Below, piece by piece: positions 48,201 through 59,269 of a stretch of DNA of 64,000 nt. This DNA comes from Escarpia spicata (Eukaryota > Annelida > Polychaeta > Sabellida > Siboglinidae): assembly GCA_963995525.1 (NCBI GenBank), contig OZ023217.1:28583819-28647818 (forward strand), read 5' to 3'. Numbering within the stretch: the stretch's first letter is position 1; the number at the start of each line of letters is the position of its first letter. The position numbers were made by a program, and so were the translations under genes. Under the pieces are notes generated by a model, which saw nothing but the letters and a program-made list of their open reading frames with translations, ran no database searches and was not told the origin of the DNA.

Positions 48201-51200
48201 ACTTGTGCTTTTCTAAGCATCGTTCTCTGCTACTTCTCTTCGAAGTTGAAGTAGGTCCGTCTGCAGCATTCGTAAGGCTCACTCAACGACGCCCCAACAT
48301 CATCAAATTAACAACTACAGCTGCAGCAAATAAATGTTTGCTGGATCTGCGCAATCTGCATATTTGCGTTGAGTATTCCTCATATATATGAAGACAAGGT
48401 GGGGACAGACCACCATACAAACTAAGTGTGGACATGTAGTCCACCATCCAAGAAACAGGGGAAGTTGGTTCGACAAGATCACACACCGTCAGTTATGGAG
48501 GAGGATCACTACACATGGTCATTATGTCAGATGGCAGTGAACACTTCACGCACCGTCAGTTGTGGAGGAGGATCACTACACACGGTCATTATGTCAGATG
48601 GCAGTGAACAGTTCACACACCGTCAGTTGTGGAGGAGGATCACTACACACGGTCATTATGTCAGATGGCAGTGAACAGTTCACACACCGTCAGTTGTGGA
48701 GGAGGATCACTACACATGGTCATTATGTCAGATGGCAGTGAACAGCGTCATTAAGTCACTGGTAATTATCACTATCGATAATTCGTCAGGTAGAATCCTA
48801 GTCAATACAGGATCATCGAACAGTCTTCTAGACGACGAAACATTTGAACGCTTAACACAACGTCCAATGCTCACCAAGGAACACAACCATATAATCCCTT
48901 ATGCTGGGAGCCCAATGACCATTCTTGGAAAGTTCAATGCTGAGATCAAAGGAAATCAGGTGACAGTCAGCACAGTGTATGTGACGAGTGAGGGGAAATG
49001 CAATGTCCTAAGCTATGAAAAAGCTCTGCTACTTGGATACGTCAATGAAATCTATGAAGTTAACGAAGTTGGGGAATTGCTACTTGAGAAAACAGTCGAT
49101 CGCTACTCAAAACTGTGCGATGAGTACAGCGACATATTTGAAGGCATTGGCAAATTGAGAGGTTTCCAAGTCAAGCTGCATATTGATGAGACGATTCAAC
49201 CTGTGTAGAATCGGCATCGAAGAATTCCTACCACATAAGAGAGAAAGTTCAGGAAGAGCTAGAAAAGCTGGAACAACTTGACATCATAGAGAAAGTAGCA
49301 GATGCTCCAACCCCGTGGGTCAGTCCAATAGTCACTCAGCCCAAACCGAATAAACAAAATGAACTTCACATATGCGTCGACATGCGGGAAGAAAATAGAG
49401 CAATCCGACGTGAACGTCACGTAACACCGACGATTGATGACATCATCTTTGAAGTAAATGGGTCACTGTACTTCACAAAACTTGACTTGAACAAAGGATA
49501 CCATCAAGTAGAACTGGCACCCGAATCAAGATACGTCACTACCTTTTGTACAAATCAGAAATTATGGAGATACAAGCGACTGATGTTTGGCTTGAGCTCT
49601 GCAGCAGAATTTACCAGAATACAATCCTGACGATACTACAGGGCATCCCGAAAACGTTCAACATCAACAACGACATTCTGGTACATGGTCGCACACAAGT
49701 CGCATACAAGCTGAACACTGCATCAAGTGTTTGAAAGGTTTACAGCAAGCAATATCACACTCAACAGAGAAAAGTGTGTGTTCAACCAGAGACATCTGTC
49801 TTTCTTTGGACATGTCTGGAGCCCAGAAGGATTGTCGGCGGATCCCCAGAAGCTGGATGCCATCAAAAGAATGAAAACTCTGGAGAATGCAGTGGAAATT
49901 AGATCGTTGCTACGAATGGCTGGTTATGTCTCTCGCTCAATACCAGGCTTGGGTACCATCACCAAACCTTTGAGGAGACTAACAAGGTCAAAGTTTCCCT
50001 GGGAGTTGGGAAAAGAACAGGAAGAATCCCTGGAGAAATTCCATGGTCTCCTTCAGTCAGAACGAGTCATGTCATACTATGACTATGAAACACACTGAGC
50101 TGATAGTAGACGCATCTCCAGCATTTGAAAACAAAGAGACGTCAGAGTCTGATAGAACCATGAGAGAAGCAGATGAGAGTGCAAGGTCTCGAATGAAGCA
50201 ATATGCTGACAAAAGAGCAAAGGCGAAATTATCAGGTGAAGGTGAGATGAGGACCAATGATCACAGCAAGGAATGAACCACATGTCGTCACTCGAAACGT
50301 CTCAAGGTTAAAACTGGTGGATGTGAAGATGGAGCCGTCACCGGTGACTCAAAGGAGGACCACTTCGTGAATGAGGAGGTCCTAACTTAAGTGAGTGAGA
50401 CGGAAGACTCATCTACTCCGAGCACTGTGGAACCACCTAGGTATCCATCTAGGTCCATAAGAAACCGAAAACCTGCTTGGGTGAAAGACTGTTATTAGAC
50501 CATAATCAAATGCAGCCATAATAATGCTGTGTGACGAATGGTACCACGCTAGTCTGTTTTGAGAGTAAGTGCTGGGAACCTCTGCTTCCAAAATAACGAC
50601 TGTGTCGGTTTGTGTATGAAGAACGGTGATACTATTAGTTCGATAATCGTAAGAGATTAATTATTAATTAAGTTTAATAGCAGAAGAGACTGTAAATCAA
50701 AGACATTCAATGGAACTTTGAGTTGACGTTATTAACATACTACGCAATCAGCCTATGTTTGCAATTGTGCGTTTTCAATTGGTGAGATTGTGTAATTAAT
50801 CAGAACTTGTGGACATTAGTTTTAAAGATAGGGATGTAATGTCGTGACACTGCAATGTAATGGTTATACGGTAATTAATAACCCTGTCTTTGCTCCTACA
50901 GCAGAAACAATGCATGCTCCCGGAACATCTGGGAGGTAGAGTTAGAGCACAATGTGGAAATAAAACGTGGTTTGATATGCACTGGCCTTGTCTGTCCAAA
51001 AGTGTAGAAAACACTAAAATTAATATAGAAAGAGGTGAGCAGACCTTGGCACTTCAGAGGAGATCATTTACAATGATCCAGAATTAGCGTATTAATTCAA
51101 TATGTATTAATGTGAACTTCAAAGGCATACATAATAATACATCATAAGTTTAGTTATTATGCAAAATGGTGTTGTGCTGTTATTAAACAAGTCATTAAAA

Positions 51201-54200
51201 ACAATAATTGTAGACCTAACATAGGTAATATGGCATTCTCAGATCAGGTCACATAATTAGATTTAGCGTAAATGAAAGACCTTGCTGAACTTGGCAATCA
51301 GTGAACCTTCAGGGTTGAATACAGTTGTGGTGTTGTACAATTTGTCATCTTTCTTCTCAGGTATTGACCCTGGGGTAAGTATAGAGGAGACAGGATTATC
51401 ATTACGGCAGTGCTGCTTCACAAAATATACAGTACAGGTATGATGTAAACATAATATTATTGTGTTTTTATTGTGAAGATATCACATATATATATACGGT
51501 ATAAACAAAGCGTTAGGTCATATTCATGACATTATGTCTAATTTGTTACATTAACGAAGTCTACTGGGTTTAAATTTAATTCTTGACATATATATTTTAT
51601 ATGATTGTTATAAGAACCATTATTTTAGTTTTATTTCATAAAGATGTTTACTTTAATTAAACATTTAAAATATCACACCAAAATATATTCGAACTTTAAT
51701 ATAACGCCATTGACATAAATCTATTGACAATTGAAAAATGGCAGCTGGATTTCTCACAAATCATTACTTTTAACACAGTTCAATCAACATCAATGCAATC
51801 ATTTCATAATCACAAACAATTTCCTCAGTTCTGCTTCATGCTGCCAATACACTCACCACTCATTTTATTGACACATGATACTGTCAAAGTTTAGGTCAAA
51901 GCCATTTGCTGTGTGTAAGAAATAAACCACTTCTGGTTAATAACTGGTCCACTTCCATCACATGCTGCTAAGATCCCTCCCAACTGTCTACTTCCCAGTG
52001 TCCCACCTGCCACAAGGAAGATCTTGTTGTCCTTGGCTGCCTGTGCATATGTGTCAGTCGACTCCCCTGGAATAGACTCCGCGTAATCTGCGAAGTACTC
52101 ATTACCAAACGGAGAGTTGCAACACTCCTGCAAACAGAAAACCACAGGAATCTAAGCATACATTATTTTAATAATCTTATTATAAGCAAACTATTATTTA
52201 AAAGACGGATGTACATAATAATATATACAAATATATACGAGTATAAAAACAATTATAACTCATATAAGTGGTTGACTGTGATTAACTTAATTTTGTTATG
52301 GAGTGCTTAAGTTCTTATATAGTGCGGCTTCCAGTCCTTGGGGCCATTCTAAGTGTACTTTACTCCCTGCAGACCGGTTTATTCTGAAAAGGAATTAAAT
52401 TAATCTTCAAAAAACAGCAAAAGGATTTGAACCCCGGTCATCTCAATCAAGAGTGCGACATAATAATGACCATGCTACTCAGGTGTGTAACAATACACTG
52501 AACTATCGATGCATCTTGATAGTCAATGTGACAATAACCTATTGTCAATAGTGACTATCAATAATTATTGTCATTAGTACACAGGACTATCGACAGCAAC
52601 AATAGTTGCCAAAAAAACCATTAGAGTAGCTACTTCTGCCAAAAAATTATACATACATACTTTTTCAATTACATTTTGCAATTTTACTTATCTATCAGTC
52701 AACAATCATTGACCATAGCAGTGTCATTCGTGGATTCATCATTCTGATTTATGTCTTCAAGGTCACATGATGGTGCCACCAATCAATTGTGGTTTGGAAT
52801 TGCTTTATATGGGTATTTGCTATTCCCAAATAGTATCATGATACTACTGCAATAGTATCATATTGCAATAGTTATGACATTGTAGCATTCTGCTATTTAT
52901 GTAATCATATTTCTTTTTTTTGTTTTTGTTAGGCATATGACCTTTAAGCAGAACAGAATTGTATTATGTATAATGTGTGGGCGGCTGCAAGTGCACTCAG
53001 CCTGAAGGTGCGGCTATATTTAACTCAATGCCCTCAACACGGACTGGCCCATTATTGATTATGGGTGTTTTGAATTAATTAGATGCATATTTTAGAGTTG
53101 TGCCCCATAATGGGTTCGACCCACGTCGGATATGTTTGATGGTTGGTTAAATCCAGTCATGTGTTATGCACTGGTGACCGAGTACAAGAGGATACGTTAT
53201 ACAGGAGACACCATGCATCCCGGGGGATCGAGAATGAGTGTGTAAAGAGTGTGCTACCTTAGCTATTGTCTAGAGGAAGACTGGGGACATTGTAATGTTG
53301 TCTGGGAGGCGAGTATCGAGGTTATACTCCCAGCACAAATTGATATAAACATAGAGGATTCTGTAAGTGCTGCAGTTAAACCTATCTGGAAGAATCGGTG
53401 GGTGAAGGCTGTGACGGGTTGCCGAGATGTGTTGTCAACCAGGTCCATGTGAAGACAGTGCGAACCGTGGATCTGCACACAGCAGTGATTGTCCAAGACG
53501 AGTCGGATAGAGTAAGTTGCAGCAAGCATGGGCAATGAAATTTGTCAACTACGTACGTAGTGGCTGGATGCGACCGCGTGATCGACGGCCAAGGCGGGGT
53601 TTGACAAGATTAACGACCAAGACAGATGCGACAGCGTGATCTGCACCCGGGTCAAGGTGCAGCACATCATGGCATCGTGAATGCAATGATGGCAGAGTGG
53701 AGCATGGTCTGATCTGTCGGGGATCGGACGGGATCGCACGGCTGAACCGGACCACCGAGAAGGGGCGAACGGACTGTTAATGACCACGTGGCTCAACCAT
53801 ACGTAGGGAGGTGACACTTTGATATCCGAGTTATTTGTCATAATGTCGGCTAGCCATCATTGCCCGAAGGACACTCTACGTTAATGTGAACCAGAGACTG
53901 TTATCCGGGCACTTTCAGATGTATATAATACCGGTTGTTAGTAAACAAAGTCTGTGTGGACTAGGAATTGTTGAGTTTCAAAACACACAAAGTCAGTTAC
54001 ATAAACAACTGGAAATTGTTCTACATGGTGATAAAATAGAAAATTAGTGGAGTGTACCCCTAGCGGACTATAGGAGAACTGAACCTGCATCATTTCTCGA
54101 GCATTTGACAACGCTACAGTTTATTGTATCTACCTATGCAGTACTATGCTTTATGACTCGTTTATTCATTGCTGAAGATGCGTGTAAGTTGTCACACTAC

Positions 54201-56840
54201 ATAAACATCGATGCAAATACACAAGGGTGTTATTTAAAAATGTTGATCACTTTAAATTTCTAGGTATCTGGTTTGAGAAAAGCCTAAACTGGAAGAAAAA
54301 TTCATATGAAAAATGCAAGAAAATTTTGCAAATATTAGCAATAACTAATAAAATCAAGCTACAATTACAATCATGCACATTAAAACAAATATATAATGCA
54401 TTAATTCAACCCCATTTGTCATATGGCCTACTGGCATGGTACAGTAACATTCATGGTAATGTAACTAATATAAACAGACTATTTAAACTTAAAAAGAAAG
54501 CAGTACGTTTGATTACATACAGATCCCATCTATAAAATGTATAGAATTCTTAAGTTAGAAGACTTATTTATAATTCAAGGTGTTCAACTGTATTACAAAA
54601 TAATAAAAAAGCAAGGCCCAAAGTATCTTTAACTTAAAGGCACAACCTTAAAAAAATTATTGTAAATACTTATTCAGATGTGTGCTTAATAAGAAATTGC
54701 TATTCTTGTTTGAGCATCAATGATAATTCATAATTGTAGAATTTCTTAATTTAATTTCCCACTCTAAATTGTATTGATAAGTATTAGTCACACATAGTAA
54801 TAAAATGTGTTATTGTATTGATACGTATTATTTACACACAGTAATGAAATGTTTTTATTATTATGTACTTCATGTATAACTCCATGTATAATAATATTAT
54901 GTAGCATTTAGGGTGTCCAGTTGCCTCAACTAGTTTAGTTTTTACTGGCGTCCTGGCATTCATTGTTACCACGTGTAGTTTGTCTTTTGTATTCCTTATG
55001 CCAAATAAACCAATTTCAATTCAAAGTATCAACACTTGACAGTGTTGGGCACTAGAATTAGTTTTAATATTACTTTATTAGGACAGACCATTATACTATA
55101 TTTTGTTTTGGTAATAGGTATACTTATAATAGCTAGAGGGTAGCTAGGAACTATAGCTATATGACCGGGGTGAGATAGAGACTTAGACAAGGATAGGAGG
55201 TTAGATGTTACTTTAATGGTCAGTGTTGAAGATTTCCTTTTTTGTTACCGTGTAATAAAATTATTTTCACTGTTTATTGCTGCTGTTTTTACTGTTGCTA
55301 CCATCATTCACGTGCACTGAGCTAATTAATTATGAAGCTATCTCGACTTGAGCCAGCTAGTTACAGGAACCTCGCCAACCTGTGACGACACTATCGCAGT
55401 AGTACTGCAATAGTACAGCTATCCCAATTAAACAGTGCACCCCTACAGCAACTTGTATAATACATTTCTCCAGATGCCAGTATGAAGGGCTCACCGGCAG
55501 AATGACCATGTCTGCACCATTCTTGGTTGCCTCAGCCACGAGAGAGGCTGCTCGCTGCAGATTAACCTTCTTCACTGGGCCAACGGCCATCTGCACCATT
55601 GCCAGCCGAAACCCTGCAACACGCCACTCACTGATGACCAGGAAAATGACTCCGATATTGTAGAAAACTTAAACATGAAAACTTTTTAATTTGTGTAATT
55701 ATCTGTGTGAAGTGCTATTTAAATAATCAAGTAAACTTTGTCATCTTTGGGGAATGTTTCACTAACGAAATGAGCTAATAACAAACATTCATCATTAAAC
55801 AGAATCCATTATGAAAATTAAGGATCTTCTTAAAATTGAAAAAATGCCAGCTTATCACCAAGGACATTATTTTCATGACACACTGGTGAAAGTGTCCCAG
55901 TCACGTGTCCTGGTGTTGACAGTTTTCAGTACGCGAGATCACTGTCGAGGAGCACAATTTATTATAAAGGGCAAGATCGGGCTCATCAGCTCATAAGAAT
56001 GTTAGTGAGATGGTGCCCGGGTCATCCTATTAGGTTGACAGTGCCCCAAAACAAGGTCAATGTTTATTAACAAATTGTAAAATAAATTTGAATTGTGGTT
56101 CATTAAAACATATTTGAACAATCAAGATGTTAGACCTAATCAATGCTGTTTAGCCTTAGCCTTAGGCTTAGCCTAGGCTTAGCCCAGGCACTTGAAGTTG
56201 TGACTGTGTTTGTAGAATCAAGACCCACCTCAATTTCGCTGTTATAACTTGTGTTTTACCTAACTTTGATACATCAAGCGTTAGTTCCATCATTCAACAT
56301 CATCCCATGCATATTTATATTACGAAAATATTGTGTCTTAGCGCACTTTTGAAGCCCATATAGTGACCCGGTTTGCGCCAGTCTGCACCGCTGCGGTTGT
56401 GCGTTACCGCATCGCGCTCGTAGAATGAGCGATATATTGGCGTACGTTGTTGCAAACCGGGGCGTTATTAATGCCTCAAAAGTGCGCTAACACGCAATAT
56501 TTTTAAATGTAAATATGCCTGGGATAATGTTGAATAATGGAACTACGCACCGAGGTATCAAAGTTAGGCAAAACTCAAGTTATAAAGGCAAAATCGATGT
56601 GGGTCCGGATTCTACACAAGTGCCCCAGTTTAACAACTGTTACCGTGTCTAACATTATTGTGATCGGATGTTATATACTTCCAAAACACTATAGACTATG
56701 GTTCCTAACACTGCAAGGTCAGCAGATATTAAACACAATATTCTGCCCACAAATCATTCACAGAGGTGGAACAACAATATAATCAGCAGTGAAACAAACA
56801 CTATGATGTCCTTACCATTTCGTAGATCGCTCGCCTCCAT
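33189..56840 (-). CDS. NIT2: Omega-amidase NIT2 (nitrilase superfamily), complete, 9 exons
   Basis: Join, in transcript order: 56840-56816, 55613-55495, 52127-52007, 51369-51281, 45599-45506, 44501-44427, 43899-43722, 34595-34540, 33283-33189. The 852 nt encode 283 residues (human NIT2: 276). The enzyme deamidates alpha-ketoglutaramate and alpha-ketosuccinamate to the 2-oxo acids and ammonia, downstream of glutamine/asparagine transaminases. The C-N hydrolase triad is complete: Glu49 (first residue of exon 3, ECCNSPFG), Lys118 (AKFSK, last residue of exon 4) and Cys159 ([10 protein letters not shown], exon 6). Other family hallmarks are [86 protein letters not shown] and [18 protein letters not shown]. 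No signal peptide is evident; cytosol is expected. All junctions are GT-AG and phases agree. The gene spans 23.6 kb because its introns hold LINEs, a Ty3 remnant and minisatellites. Confidence 0.96.
33424..33712 (-). repeat. tRNA-derived SINE, copy 2 with tRNA-like head
   Basis: Read on the minus strand the right end gives CAGTGGCGTAATGGTT (A-box-like, 33706-33691) and AGATTTGAATCC (B-box-like, 33660-33649), followed by a body shared with 22651-22850. It lies in NIT2 intron 8. Confidence 0.65.
34005..34335 (+). repeat. 26-bp minisatellite in NIT2 intron 8
   Basis: There are about 12 copies of CAATGCCTAGCACCTTCTGT then GGTCCT, with CCCC/CCTC variants. It ends about 200 bp from exon 8. Confidence 0.95.
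34540..34595 (-). CDS. NIT2: NIT2 exon 8 (56-nt microexon-like)
   Basis: It lies between TTTTCTTTGCAG and GTAGGT. It encodes [18 protein letters not shown], with W before it and D after it split over the junctions. It equals human GEVLAKAGTEEAIVYSDI. It was found by phase and motif because it is too short to stand out as a reading frame. Confidence 0.95.
34700..34800 (+). repeat. Fragment related to the pogo-like element
   Basis: ACATGGCAGGTGTCC...GCAGGGACAG...ATGCTGGAGT is shared with 10703-10755 of the 1,370-bp element. Only the subterminal part is present. Confidence 0.55.
35110..38017 (-). mobile_element. CR1/L2-group non-LTR retrotransposon, degenerate
   Basis: It reads from 38017 to about 35110 on the minus strand. 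An APE-type endonuclease comes first (frame 38017-37109; [30 protein letters not shown]), then a frameshifted linker, then reverse transcriptase (36450-35179; [27 protein letters not shown]) and the thumb/C-terminal region (FRFLGTTIS). The catalytic FADD-type box reads FSNDT, with the first Asp replaced. The 3' end is an (ATTT)n-like tail. It lies in NIT2 intron 7, sense with the host gene. It is not active as it stands. Confidence 0.88.
38175..38258 (+). repeat. Dispersed repeat copy near the LINE 5' end
   Basis: It carries the same ACAAATCAAATTAAGACAAA and TCATATATAATAACAT...CAAGGGAAGAA sequence as 24945-25027, in the same orientation. Confidence 0.7.
38500..43681 (+). repeat. 31-bp satellite-like array, 5.2 kb, with higher-order structure
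   Basis: There are about 165 copies of GATACTGTCTGTGTACATGT then TGTGTTGTCAT. Blocks recur at 1,765 bp (for example 39966 and 41731; 40234 and 41999) and 1,762 bp (41080 and 42842). The repeated 83-codon frames are by-products. The array ends about 40 bp from the donor of NIT2 exon 7. Confidence 0.97.
43722..43899 (-). CDS. NIT2: NIT2 exon 7
   Basis: The acceptor is CCTGAGTAG and the donor is GTAAGT. It encodes [38 protein letters not shown] and [20 protein letters not shown]. It is the largest NIT2 exon and nearly identical to the vertebrate family at these motifs. Confidence 0.98.
44427..44501 (-). CDS. NIT2: NIT2 exon 6 (catalytic cysteine)
   Basis: The acceptor is TTCTTTCAG and the donor is GTATTT. 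It encodes [17 protein letters not shown] and SKLCVDQ. Cys159 in GICFD is the predicted nucleophile. Confidence 0.97.
44960..45420 (+). repeat. Diverged ~115-bp tandem repeat with poly-C/poly-G tracts in NIT2 intron 5
   Basis: Three diverged units each hold a C-rich tract, then GTCTT..GAT(G)TCA, then (C)AG.CGAGACAGC.GAGAAGCTG. A G10 run sits at about 44972 and a C13 run near 45363. Confidence 0.6.
45506..45599 (-). CDS. NIT2: NIT2 exon 5
   Basis: The acceptor is TTTGTTGCAG and the donor is GTAAAC. It encodes [18 protein letters not shown] then [22 protein letters not shown] follows the catalytic lysine in all NIT2 enzymes. Confidence 0.97.
46430..48190 (-). pseudogene. Decayed multi-copy ORF with C-terminal Cys cluster, unnamed family
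   Basis: Minus-strand frames 48051-47842, 47804-47463, a frame through 47230-46990, and 46718-46428 lie in one direction with frame changes and stops between them. Recognisable pieces are [22 protein letters not shown], and finally [16 protein letters not shown] followed by NIPCTEA, a CXC-like cluster. I associate such arrangements with repeated uncharacterised invertebrate ORFs from memory only; no function is proposed. Confidence 0.45.
48486..48745 (+). repeat. 67-bp tandem repeat, 4 copies
   Basis: Units start at 48486, 48553, 48620 and 48687 (CCGTCAGTTGTGGAGGAGGA, then TCACTACACA...GGTCATTATGTCAGATGG). The last unit runs straight into the Ty3 protease-like frame. Confidence 0.93.
48750..50498 (+). 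mobile_element. Ty3-type LTR retrotransposon pol remnant with internal deletion
   Basis: In order: an aspartic-protease-like frame (ILVNTGSS in place of the usual D-T-G), RT segments ([43 protein letters not shown]), an active-site box reading [10 protein letters not shown] where DD is expected, RT thumb ([19 protein letters not shown]), RNase H start (ELIVDASP) and then abruptly the end of integrase ([19 protein letters not shown]) with a tail [14 protein letters not shown]. RNase H and the integrase core are deleted at about 50118. Several stops. No LTR pair was identified. It is inert and lies in NIT2 intron 4, antisense to the host gene. Confidence 0.85.
50499..51280. other. NIT2 intron 4 sequence, possibly LTR remnant
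   Basis: It follows the Ty3 remnant. TGTGACGAATGG near 50528 could be an LTR start, but no second copy was found. Nothing else is recognised. Confidence 0.3.
51281..51369 (-). CDS. NIT2: NIT2 exon 4 (ends at catalytic lysine)
   Basis: The acceptor is CTTACCCCAG and the donor is GTCTTT. It encodes [18 protein letters not shown] then [11 protein letters not shown]. Lys118 is its last residue. The start at 51369 was chosen because the phase restores the A-G-S-I-P-E motif. Confidence 0.96.
52007..52127 (-). CDS. NIT2: NIT2 exon 3 (starts at catalytic glutamate)
   Basis: The acceptor is CTGTTTGCAG and the donor is GTGGGA. It encodes [36 protein letters not shown] and FLVA. Glu49 is the first residue. 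Confidence 0.97.
52128..54226. other. NIT2 intron 2, unassigned stretch
   Basis: Non-coding by frame inspection. The part 53150-53970 is GC-richer than its surroundings and contains TGGTGACCGAGTACAAGAG and a TAATGACCACGTGGCTC stretch, suggestive of an old repeat or LTR, but no ends were found. Confidence 0.35.
54227..55023 (+). mobile_element. 3' fragment of a non-LTR retrotransposon
   Basis: The frame 54227-54535 encodes the RT C-terminal region ([48 protein letters not shown]), then frameshifts to [18 protein letters not shown]. It ends in CAAATAAACCAATTTCAATT, a typical LINE 3' end. It is strongly 5'-truncated and lies in NIT2 intron 2. Confidence 0.8.
55495..55613 (-). CDS. NIT2: NIT2 exon 2
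   Basis: The acceptor is GTGTTGCAG and the donor is GTGAGC. It encodes [38 protein letters not shown] and P. It matches the first beta strand and helix of the C-N hydrolase fold. Confidence 0.96.
55798..56020 (+). repeat. Dispersed repeat, copy B
   Basis: It is the same element as 31898-32118 and better preserved at its 3' end (GGTGCCCGGG). It lies in NIT2 intron 1. Confidence 0.7.
56212..56625. mobile_element. Foldback/MITE element with ~190-bp inverted arms
   Basis: The left arm (TGTAGAATC..GACCCAC, TATAACTTG, TTCAACAT.ATCCCA, AGCGCACTTTTGA) and the right arm (same blocks inverted) pair around about 56415, where GGTTTGC and GCAAACC face each other. No coding sequence. It lies in NIT2 intron 1. 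Confidence 0.75.
56816..56840 (-). CDS. NIT2: NIT2 exon 1 (start codon)
   Basis: ATG at 56840-56838; the 25 coding nt encode MEASDLRN plus one base, then the donor GTAAGG. The phase joins exon 2 as N-G-F-R-L-A. The sequence around the start is a good context (CAGCCATGGAGG). An untranslated leader presumably extends upstream. Confidence 0.85.
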
Positions 56841-57619
56841 GGCTGCTCTATAAAGTGTCTGTGTAAGATATATGTCTTCTTCCAATACACGCCTACCCTC
56901 AACATGCTGAGGATACAGATGGTGCGTTGCATGGCAGACGAACAGGACATTTTTGTTTTGGTTTTAGAGTGCAATATATAAGAACACAAATTATCGTGTA
57001 AATAAACAGAAATACGTTCTGATTAACAATATATTGAGGGAGGGAATTCCAAAGTCGTATGCACACGACTCATTCAAACTGAGACTACCGTACGTTAATA
57101 GTTGTGTACAATAGGATAGATCCACCATGAGAAGTGCAAAGTTCAGCGACAATGTCTTTATGTTGACACAGGGTGAGATCTTAGTAGTAAATAAGTTAAC
57201 TTCACTGACAGCTCAAAAGTATGCATTAAAGTCAGACCATTCTGTTTATTTGAATCATTTATCTGATTCAGGACAGCAGGAATGACACCATAGAGGCAAT
57301 ATATAGCCTAGCCGATAAGTTACAACATCTGACTGAATTGTGCGTTTTATGATACAAGCATGAAATTTGGCACACACTTAGAGCATTATTTTTTTTATAT
57401 ATTTGGATATAGGGCCATCTCAGATTTTGCCCTGGAAGGCATTGGCGGCCATTTTCAAGATGGCTGCTGAAAACCCATTTTCCCCATATCTTAATAAATG
57501 CGCCGCGTAGAGCAGTAATTTTGGTACCAAAACATAGGTTTTCGGGGTCAACTATTTCAAATATGTTACTTTTCACCTTCTCCGACATTCACATTCGCCA
57601 TTTTTAAAGATGGCGGTCG
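56841..57619 (-). promoter_or_regulatory. NIT2 upstream region; contains 'AAGATGGC' repeat sequence
   Basis: The promoter is expected here by position only; no TATA box or initiator could be assigned. 57290-57620 holds repeat-like sequence with GGCGGCCATTTTCAAGATGG and CGCCATTTTTAAAGATGGCG motifs in inverted pairs; similar AAGATGGCC motifs occur near 46105 and 46430. Confidence 0.3.
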
Positions 57620-59215
57620 CTAAACTCGATGTTCCCATATCTTAACTTCTTCTCTGACCTTTCCCGTCATCTGGGATCGTCGGTATGTCTGGTAATTTTC
57701 TTTCTCCATGTCGCCCTGTCCATCACCACATTTGCACTCAGACCCACGATTTCCATGTCTCTTCTGCATGTGTCTTTCCATCTGGTCTTCGGTCGTCCTC
57801 TCCTTCTTCCTGGTGTCTCTGCATTTAGCATTCTTCTCACTATGTGCTCCTCTTCCCTTCTCATTATATGCCCATACCATTTCAGTCGTTTCTCTAGCTG
57901 TTATCTTTTTGGATGCTTGTGTCACTCTCGTTGCTCCTCTAATACATTCGTTTCGGATCTTATCTTTCTTTGTTACTCCACACATCCACCTCAGCATCCT
58001 CATCTCATTCATCTCTACCCTTGCTTCTTGTCCTTTCGTTGTTGCCCAGGTCTCGGCCCCGTATAGCATTGCTGGCCTGACTACTGTTTTATAGATCTTT
58101 CCCTTCAACTTCACTGGCATCCTCCTGTCGCACAACACTCCACTGCATTTCTTCCAATTTCTCCAAGCTGCACCCACTCTCTGCTTGATCTCCGTTTCCA
58201 TGCCTCCTGTCTCTTCCACGACTGACCCTAGATATTTGAAGTGTGTCATCTTTTCCAGCTCGTCTCCCAGTATCTTTACAGTTGGCCTGTCTATCTCCCC
58301 ATTCTGTTCGAACATGAAGTCCATGAATTGAGTTTTCGGTCGACTAACCCTCATTCCTCTCTCTTCCAGTGCCTTCCTCCACATCTCCAGGTACTCTGTC
58401 ATGTCTACCTTCTTTCCTCCACACAGCACAATGTCATCTGTGAACATCATTGATTCTGGTGCATCTTTTTTCACCTTCTCCGTCAAGACGTCCATCAATA
58501 TGAGGAACAGGTATGGACTAAATGCAGATCCTTGGTGCAACCCAACCTCTACTCCAAAGTTGCTGCTTTCACCAGCCACACTGCGCACCTTTGTCTCACA
58601 CCCCATGTATATATCCTGTATCAGTCTGATGTACTTTTCCGGTACATTCCTTTCTCTCGCACATCTCCATATCTCCTCCCTTGGTAACCCGATTGTATGC
58701 TTTCTCCAAGTCAATAAATACCACTCTGATGTCCTTCTGTCCCTCCCTCTGTTTCTCTATTGTTTGTTTGAGAATGAAAAGCACATCTGTGGTACTCCTG
58801 CCTGGCATAAACCCAAACTGACTTTCATGTATGTATGTGCATTCTCTCATCCTCTTGTCTATGACTCTCTCCAATATCTTAGACGTGTGCTTCAGGAGTT
58901 TGATCCCTCGGTAGTTCTTACACTCCTGAATTTAACCTTTTCCCTTGAAGATTGGGACAAGTATGCTTTGTCGCCAAACCGATGGCATGTATTCTGAAGT
59001 CATGACACAGTTGAATAGTCTGCATAGTAACTTTACACCAAAGTTGCCCATACATTTCCAAGCTTCAGCTGGTATTTCATCTGCTCCTACAGTCTTCCCA
59101 CTCCCCCACCTGTCTCTCGACCCTTTCCACCACCACATGTCTGTCACCCCTTGCCTCCACCACCTGCCTCTCTACCCTTTCTACTACCACCTATATGTCA
59201 TTCGCCTCCTCCTGC
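57620..59215 (-). mobile_element. RTE-like non-LTR retrotransposon, 5'-truncated and frameshifted
   Basis: The minus strand reads ADEIPAEAWKCMG, SVWRQSILVPIFKGKG (59147-58932), then SQFGFMPGRSTTDVLFILKQ and VVFIDLEKAYNRV (58874-58596), then a 364-codon frame (58714-57620) with IWRCARERNVPEKYIRLIQD, GLHQGSAFSPYLF, MFTDDIVLCGG, FKYLGSVVEE and AMLYGAETW. Seven frame-disrupting sites or more. No endonuclease remains. Confidence 0.88.
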
Positions 59216-59269
59216 CCTTCTCCAGCGCCAGTTGTATGCTCTCCCAACCAGAACATGTTGGATGGAACA

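Noticed and set aside
50072..50283. Minus-strand frames over the Ty3 tail
   Set aside because: They are antisense to the integrase C-terminal segment, which is the better-supported reading.
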